From positions 31,864,534 to 31,928,533 of the forward strand of contig OY726565.1 of the NCBI GenBank assembly GCA_963383645.1: a stretch of 64,000 nt of DNA. Direction: 5' to 3'. Below are positions 58,697 through 64,000 of the stretch, piece after piece. The notes beneath the pieces were generated by a model, which saw nothing but the letters and a program-made list of their open reading frames with translations, had not been told where the DNA came from and searched no databases. The position numbers and the translations under genes were made by a program. Position 1 is the stretch's first letter, and every line of letters begins with the position of its first letter. Origin of the DNA: Muscardinus avellanarius. Taxonomy: Eukaryota; Chordata; Mammalia; Rodentia; Gliridae.

Positions 58697-59274
58697 TCCT
58701 GGTATCTCTCCAAAGGGATTGAAACTAGACTATTACAGCAATCCAAGCATATCTATGTTTATAATTCACAATAGCTAAATCATGAAACCAGCCTAGGCTC
58801 TGTAATCAACGGATGATCGATTACAAAATTATGGGCTTTTCATACAATGAAATTCTACTCAGCAATAAAGAAGAACAAAATCATACCATTTGCAAGATAA
58901 TAGAAGAAAATAGAGAATATTACGCTAAATGAGATTAACTAATCATAAAATAATAACATTTCAGATGTTTTCCTCACCTGAGGAAGCTGGGGAGAAATTG
59001 TGATACAAAAGGGACTCTGAGCAAAAGGGAAGAACCTCTAGTGAAATGATGGAAGGGAAGGAGGTGGGTTGGGGGAGGGAGATTCTATGAAGGAAACATT
59101 TGTATGGACACGATGTACATACTTAAAGTTATCAATGTCAATCTCAATATCTTTCACAGGGAAGGGGGGGGGAGAAGGGTGTGGGAGAAGCTCGCCTAGT
59201 GCCCTGTGCATGTAATTCTCCATCACGCTGAACTTCATCATGATGTATGATTACAATGTACCAATAAAATAAAA
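58697..59274 (+). mobile_element. L1 3' end inserted in L2
   Basis: ORF2 tail from 'TCCTGGTATCTCTCCAAAGGGATTGAAACTAG' through 'CAATGAAATTCTACTCAGCAATAAAGAAG' to 3' UTR with G-rich tracts (59052-59078, 59159-59183) and terminus 'TACAATGTACCAATAAAATAAAA'. GGAGCAGGG at 58688-58696 and 59275-59283 is the target duplication. Confidence 0.88.
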
Positions 59275-59650
59275 GGAGCAGGGAGAGAAGACTCATGAAG
59301 ATGAGAGGTAGTAAAGGCAAGAGGTGGTAGTGCTCTGAGAGGAGATTGAAGACCACATGACAAGGAGGAGAGTGGTTAGTTGTGTAAAGTGGTGGGAGGT
59401 CCAGTGAGATGAGGACCATAAGTCGAACACTGGACTCCTTAAATGCAGGCTGCCACTGCACTGAAGGAGCTTGTTTCCCCTTCTCTGGGGAAGGAATGTC
59501 CACTTGGAAGTTGGTTCAACAAAGAACAGGAAGGAGAACAAGTGAAGAAATATAGACAACTCCTTAGAGCAGTTTTGCTCTGAGGAAGAGTGTGGCTGGA
59601 GAAGGATGTAGGGCTGAGGGGGGTCATTTTGTGATGGAAGATCATTTTAG

Positions 59651-60348
59651 CTGTTAGAGAAGACTTTTGTATTAATAAGATTGATTCAGGAGAGAAGAGA
59701 CTGCTATTTCAGAGGAGACAGGAGCACTGGTAGATGCAGAGTCCTTAGGAACAAATGGAGCCTGTCTAGCACAAGGTGAAGCTCAAGCTTTAGATGGGAG
59801 AGGGGGTTGCTTATCAAATTTTCATCTACTAACATAATCTCCATTTTGAGCAGATCTGAAATGTAACATGTTCATTCAGGTATTTATGTAGGTAGTACAT
59901 TAATAATGCAGTGATGCATGAATTAGCAAACTTGAGTCACAGCTATTAGTTATTTGAAAAAGTAAAAGCAAAAAAAAACCTATCAAATAAACCCCTCAAA
60001 TATAATTTTTCCTTCCAACTAAGCCTTCTAGGCATCAGTTTAATATTCAGAATACATTTCACCGCATTCAGTACACATTTCCATTTTATAATTGTTCTCT
60101 ACTTGTGTGCTACTGAACTGTAGGAAAACTTATTATAAAATAAACAACAGATTGGAGCACTTAATGAAAGCCCTAGGCGTGAGCTACTAACCTGAGTGGG
60201 CATCAGCTCTGCATGCCTGGAAACCAAGCACCAGGAGAGCCCTTAGGCACAGGTGGTCCTGACTCCAAAGCAGAGTTTTCAAAAATGCTTTTGATACGAA
60301 CACATTTTTTTTCTACCAAAACAATTGTTTTTATTTATTTATTTAGTT
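59651..60348. other. Unique sequence
   Basis: No recognised features. Confidence 0.35.
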
Positions 60349-60523
60349 TTTTTTTTTTTTGGTGGTACTGGGGTTCCTGGAAACCCTTCTATCTCTGGGC
60401 TACACTCCCAGACCTTTTTAAAAAATATTTTTTATTTGGAAACAGGGTCTCTTAAGCCAGAGAGGCTGGCTTCAAACCAGCGTGATCCTCCCGTCTCTGC
60501 CTCCTAGTGCGGAGATTACAAGC
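60349..60523 (-). repeat. Young-type SINE, 5' truncated
   Basis: 'GGTGGTACTGGGGTTCCTGGAAACCC' after a T run; stops at 'GGAGATTACAAGCATG', lacking the first 20 or so bases of the 7SL half. Confidence 0.9.
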
Positions 60524-60585
60524 ATGTTTTTATATTTTTAAGTATTTATTTATTAATTGACAAAGTTGTAGGTATACATGTATGT

Positions 60586-61036
60586 ATTTAGTAGTACTAG
60601 GGATTGAACTCAGGGGTGTTCTACCTCTGAGCTACGTTCCCAGCCCTATTTTTAAAATTTATTTATTATTTATTTATTATTTATTTATTTTAGTAAAGGG
60701 GATTGAACTCAGGGGCATTCTACCTCTAAGCTATATCCCTAGCCCTATTTTATTTTATTTTGAAAACAGGGTCTGGCTAAATTGATGAGAATCTCACTAC
60801 TTGCTGTGGCTGTCCTACCTAGAACATGTGATCCTCCTGAATCAGCCTCCTGAGAACTAACTAGGATTATAAGTGTGCTTCACCACACTCAGTTTTTATT
60901 TTTTCTCTTTTGAAACATGATCTCTCGAATTTCTGGAGAGCCTCACTAAATTGCTGAGGCTTGCCACAAACCTGCAATCCTCCTGTCTCAGCCTACGGAG
61001 TACTAAGATTACAAGTGGGCCATCATATTGGGCTTA
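60586..61036 (-). repeat. Nested SINE pair with (TTTA)n
   Basis: Outer inverted SINE: ID half 60586-60650 ('TAGGGATTGAACTCAGGGG') and 7SL half 60893-61036 ('TTTTGAAACATGATCTC' to 'GATTACAAGTGGGCC'). Inner inverted SINE: about 60690-60892 ('AAAGGGGATTGAACTCAGGGG' to 'CTTCACCACACTCAG'). TTTA units (60655-60692) are the inner copy's tail. Confidence 0.86.
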
Positions 61037-61044
61037 TATCTATT

Positions 61045-61463
61045 TCTTATAATAAAATGTTTTGATTGATATATACATTGTAAAATGGCTAATTCCAGTT
61101 CAATAACATTTGCATTATTTAACATATTGTTTTTGTGATGAAAACACTTGAAATCCACTTTCTTAGCAATATCCAAGTATATAATATATTGTTATTAATT
61201 ATAGTCACCATGCTATATGGTTATCACTTGCACTTATTCCTCCCATGGTACTGAAATTTTATATCATTTGACCTTCATCTATCAGTGCCTCCTACTCCTC
61301 AGCTTCTGTATGTTTAACTGCTTCTAAGAGTTTAACATTTTTTTAATTCTACATATAAGTGAGATTATGTGGTGTTTGTCTATGCCTTGCTTAAGTTTAC
61401 AGGCTTATTTATGGTTTTGCAAATGATCTTGTTTAAAGATCAATAGTATATATTGTGCATGTG

Positions 61464-61506
<43 letters not shown>

Positions 61507-61858
61507 CCTTGTTTGCTTATCCACTTATCCATTGATGGACATTTAGGTTGACTCCATACTCCATATTTTGGTTATTGCAAATAGCGTTACAATGAGTACA
61601 ATATATATTGTGTATTAGTGTTACTGACATTCTTTTGACAAACTGATTTCATTTCCTTTTGATATATATACCCCATAGTGGGCCTGCTGAATCCTATGGT
61701 AGTTACATTTTTAAATTTTTTGAGTACAGTTTTCCATAATGGCTGTAGTAATTTACATTCCCACCAAGAGTATGCAAGGGTTGCATTTCTCCATATGATC
61801 CCCAACACTTACTGCCTGTCTTTCTGATTCTAGCCAGTCTAAAGGGGTGAGGTGATGC
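61045..61858 (-). mobile_element. Old L1 3' end, antisense
   Basis: Reads as antisense L1: 'TTGATTGATATATACATTGTAAAATGGCTAATTCCAG' near the 3' end, 'GCCTCCTACTCCTC' and 'GAGATTATGTGGTGTTTGTC', 'GATGGACATTTAGGTTGACTCCATACTCCATATTTTGG', 'GAGTACAGTTTTCCATAATGGCTGTAGTAATTTACATTCCCACC'. It resumes after an insertion at about 62430. Interrupted by (TG)n at 61468-61504. Confidence 0.82.
61468..61504. repeat. (TG)n microsatellite inside L1
   Basis: About 18 TG units; no SINE tail here. Confidence 0.95.
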
Positions 61859-62425
61859 TTGAAAAGGTTGGGGAAGGAAGTGAGCATGGGAAGATGCTCT
61901 AGAACCGAAGAGGCTTTTTTAAGATAAAACTTGCAGAGCAGGCTCTCCAGGAGAGGATGGAGTCCATCTTTGCTTACAGACTTAGTGTTTATAGAAGCTA
62001 ATCAAGAGGGAAATTCACACTCTGGCAGATAGCTCTTAAAGTTGGAGAGCTGATGGTCCTTACGGCCGAGAAGGAGTTATCTAAAGTTCCCATGCAGGTC
62101 ATAGTTGTGCACGCTTGTAATCCCAGCATTCTGGAGGCTCAGACAGGAGGATCACGGTTTGCGGCCAGCCACAGCTACTTAGTGAGGCCCTTTGCCACTC
62201 AGTGAAACCCTGTTTTAAAGTAAAAAAATAAAATAAAAAATAGGGCTGAGGGTATAGCTCAGAGGTAGAATGCCCCTGGGTTCTATCCCCAGTTCCACAA
62301 AGAAAACTATAAAAATAAAAATAATAAAGTTCCCTTGCAGTCTGTGCCAAGCAAGATATGGGAGATTTCCAGTAAGAAAGATGGGGAAGTTCAGGGTCGC
62401 TCTCTCTCTAGTCAGCTGCTTAACA
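61859..62425. mobile_element. Unidentified insertion inside the old L1
   Basis: Between two collinear pieces of the antisense L1 lies about 340 bp (SINE excluded) of less AT-rich DNA, such as 'CTTGCAGAGCAGGCTCTCCAGG' and 'GGAGAGCTGATGGTCC'. No terminal repeat or ORF. An LTR is possible, but I cannot name it. Confidence 0.4.
62098..62324 (+). repeat. B1-dID-type SINE with 16-bp duplication
   Basis: Complete copy with box A 'TAGCTCAGAGGTAGA', box B 'GGGTTCTATCCC' and a long (AAAAT)n tail. TAAAGTTCCCATGCAG (62082-62097) and TAAAGTTCCCTTGCAG (62325-62340) differ by one base. Confidence 0.93.
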
Positions 62426-62520
62426 CTACTCCACTGTAATGTTAGTTTGCAGTTGCTATTTAGTAATGTTGAGCATTTTTTTCCCCACATACCTGTTGGC
62501 GTTTCATTAGCTTATTCTTA
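62426..62520 (-). mobile_element. Continuation of the old antisense L1
   Basis: 'AGTAATGTTGAGCATTTTTTTCCCCACATACCTGTTGGCGTTTC' is the next stretch of antisense L1 expected after 61858. Confidence 0.6.
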
Positions 62521-63650
62521 AAAATAATAAAGATTACCAGGAATTTTGTACTTTTATTATGTTTCTGGCTTATTAGTGAGCCTTGGTCTACAGAAATTAA
62601 ATGGGGAGAGTTAATAATGTCCTGGTGTGCGCATCATTATAGTAAATTGGCATTGAATACAATATCAGGTAATTTATGTTGAAATAGATAATGTGAGTCC
62701 TCTAAAATGATAATTATTTTCAGAAATTTTATCAGCATTAGTTAATTTGTTTGATGTGTCTTTTTCAAGTTCCCCTGCCCATTTTCCTCATTTCTAAAGG
62801 CAAGGTGAGTGAAAGTGACACTTGATTCACTTTTTATTTAGCTCTCCGCAGTGCTCTTCTGAAGCTGATGAAAACATTACTACTCAGGTGTAGGCGAAGC
62901 TTTTAGTTGCTGTCATGGGGATTGATGTAAGCGTTAGAAGGGACATTCAGCACATCCCAACCTCTCAAACAGCTCTCTGGATAAGCGGTTGGAAATGCTT
63001 TCTGAGATGATGGCTGTGACCATCTCAGCAGGCGCTCCGTGACCAGCACATCCACTCTGTGTAGGGTTCTGTGGGCGATGCTCTTCCTTGCAGGCTAGAG
63101 AAGGCAAAGATCCTTCCAGGCTTCTTTCCTCTCAACAGTCAGACAATCATATCAAGCTGAAATCTTTGCTTATGAAGGGGAAAAATATTAGCAAAAAACA
63201 AAGAAATGAAAATTTGTTCAAAGTATAAAAAAACATCCTAAGATTTTTTTGACCACAATGACTTACAGCTTTCGTTTGTAGCTATTCCTTCCCTCCCCGC
63301 TACAATTCGGGCATCAGGAGCACAGGGCTAGCCTGTCCTGGATGCATCAGTCCTCATAATTATTTATTGCCATGATTGGGGTTGGCGCTGGTAGCTGTGT
63401 CAATGGATCAGGCCTGACTTACTGCCAGAAGGTATGGATAAGACAGCTCTTGGCCATGAAGTTTAGCCTTGTACCTGAATGCCAATCCCAAATGGATACT
63501 TAAGGGTACGCACAGATATTCCAAAGAAAATTATATGGGTAAAAAGGATTGTCTTTTTTAACAAGGTGGTAGATAATGAGACATAGCATTTATTGAGAAA
63601 GTACTCTCATTATGCCTGAACTTCAAAGATGTATGCTCTTTCATTTCATT
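62521..63650. other. Unique sequence, moderately GC-richer
   Basis: No repeat found. 62780-63150 is less AT-rich than most of the window, but no frame, splice signal or known domain is evident. Confidence 0.35.
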
Positions 63651-63654
63651 CCCT

Positions 63655-63800
63655 CAATAATTTTTGCATGCATATTAATCATATTTTATATGCTAGGTAT
63701 TGGACAAAGCTGCTGAATAGATAAAAGAATAAGGTGGACATATTGCCTCCATGCTCAGAGCTTCAATTCTACTGAAAGAGACAATGATGTTAGAATTAAT
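63655..63800 (-). repeat. L2 3' fragment, antisense (probable)
   Basis: 'TTTTATATGCTAGGTATTGGACAAAGCTGCTGAATAGATAAAAGAATAAGG', the type of motif at L2 3' ends ('GTGCTAGGTGCTGGGGATAC'). Confidence 0.5.
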
Positions 63801-63844
63801 AATGTTGATTATTATTACATAACCATAGCACCAACTATTTCATT

Positions 63845-63960
63845 TAGTTGTGAACCTGAGAAAGTTAATTAATCTTTCCGTTTGCCTTTCCTGAAATGAT
63901 GAATGGAGACAATAATATAGTTTTGGAGATTTTCCATTTTAGGCTGCTATAAAACTTGGG
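63845..63960 (-). repeat. MIR, antisense
   Basis: 'GAACCTGAGAAAGTTAATTAATCTTTCCGTTTGCCTTTCCTGAAATGATGAATGGAGACAATAATA' parallels the inverted MIR core. Confidence 0.6.
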
Positions 63961-64000
63961 TAAGATTGGGTAAATATAATAATCATATGTAAATATAAAA

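Larger units (their letters stand above)
57185..59650 (-). mobile_element. Ancient L2 LINE, antisense, interrupted twice
   Basis: Antisense L2 landmarks in order: 3' UTR 'CTATCTGCCAATTATGTGCAAGTCACTG' (57200), 'TTTGAGGAACTGGCAGCTGAGCC' (57436), 'GGATTTTATACCAAGTGTAATAGGTGATCC' (58170), 'AACATGTTCTGATTTGCATTTTTAAAGATTC' (58231), RT zone 'GATATTTAAAGCCATG' (58626) and 'TATAGACAACTCCTTAGAGCAGTTTTGCT' (59551). Gaps hold another repeat (57536-58020) and an L1 tail (58697-59274). No open frame. Confidence 0.72.

Noticed and set aside
1..64000. CRISPR arrays, operons, phage or plasmid features
   Set aside because: No spaced direct repeats or dense gene strings; the sequence is plainly a mammalian nuclear genome.

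Overview
This is a stretch of a placental-mammal nuclear genome. It is AT-rich, lacks compact ORFs, and is full of L1, L2, MIR and MaLR-type repeats. About 35 SINE copies share a two-part design: a 7SL/B1-like left half joined to a right half derived from a tRNA-Ala/ID element. That composite (B1-dID/MEN-like) is known from the squirrel-related rodent clade (squirrels, mountain beaver, dormice). I therefore infer a sciuromorph rodent; the species cannot be fixed from the window. I recognise no host protein-coding exon, tRNA, rRNA or miRNA gene. The window is intergenic or deep-intronic, and the only real coding sequence is decayed retrotransposon ORFs.

Layout. 1-2565: an old plus-strand L1 ORF2 remnant abuts a minus-strand L1 piece that keeps its 5' UTR and ORF1 but has no ORF2. 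2566-8050: SINEs, microsatellites, an ancient L1 3' end split by two SINEs, and a possible LTR. 8050-20000: mostly unique AT-rich DNA with scattered SINEs, a nested SINE pair at 11390-11791 and one MaLR-like LTR. 20000-22210: a scrambled L1 cluster, then an MLT1 LTR carrying a young SINE. 22210-32412: unique DNA, L2, two more MaLR-like LTRs, one of them hit by an L1 3' fragment. 32413-49480: unique DNA, MIRs, SINEs, L1 3' ends and an antisense MLT1.

49813-57133 is the main object: an essentially full-length plus-strand L1 of about 7.3 kb inside a 16-bp perfect target-site duplication. It has a long 5' UTR, ORF1, ORF2, a G-rich 3' UTR, a polyadenylation signal and a short A tail. Both ORFs are broken by frameshifts and stops, so it is not an autonomous element as it stands. 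57150-59650: an ancient antisense L2 split by a further repeat and by an L1 3' end. 60349-62520: SINE-into-SINE nests and an antisense old L1 interrupted by an unidentified element that itself carries a SINE. 62520-64000: unique sequence, then L2 and MIR scraps.

How the parts relate: the L1 enzymes (endonuclease and reverse transcriptase) are the known machinery that copies B1/ID-type SINEs. The A-rich tails, and duplications wherever they can be read, fit that mechanism. The most interesting observations are a SINE lineage that appears to have replaced its right-half box B by a short palindrome, two L1 lineages with unrelated 5' UTRs, a long pyrimidine-rich block and a 186-codon antisense ORF in the L1 5' UTR, and a (TA)24 tract carried in frame inside ORF2. 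I found no sign of a wholly new type of system.
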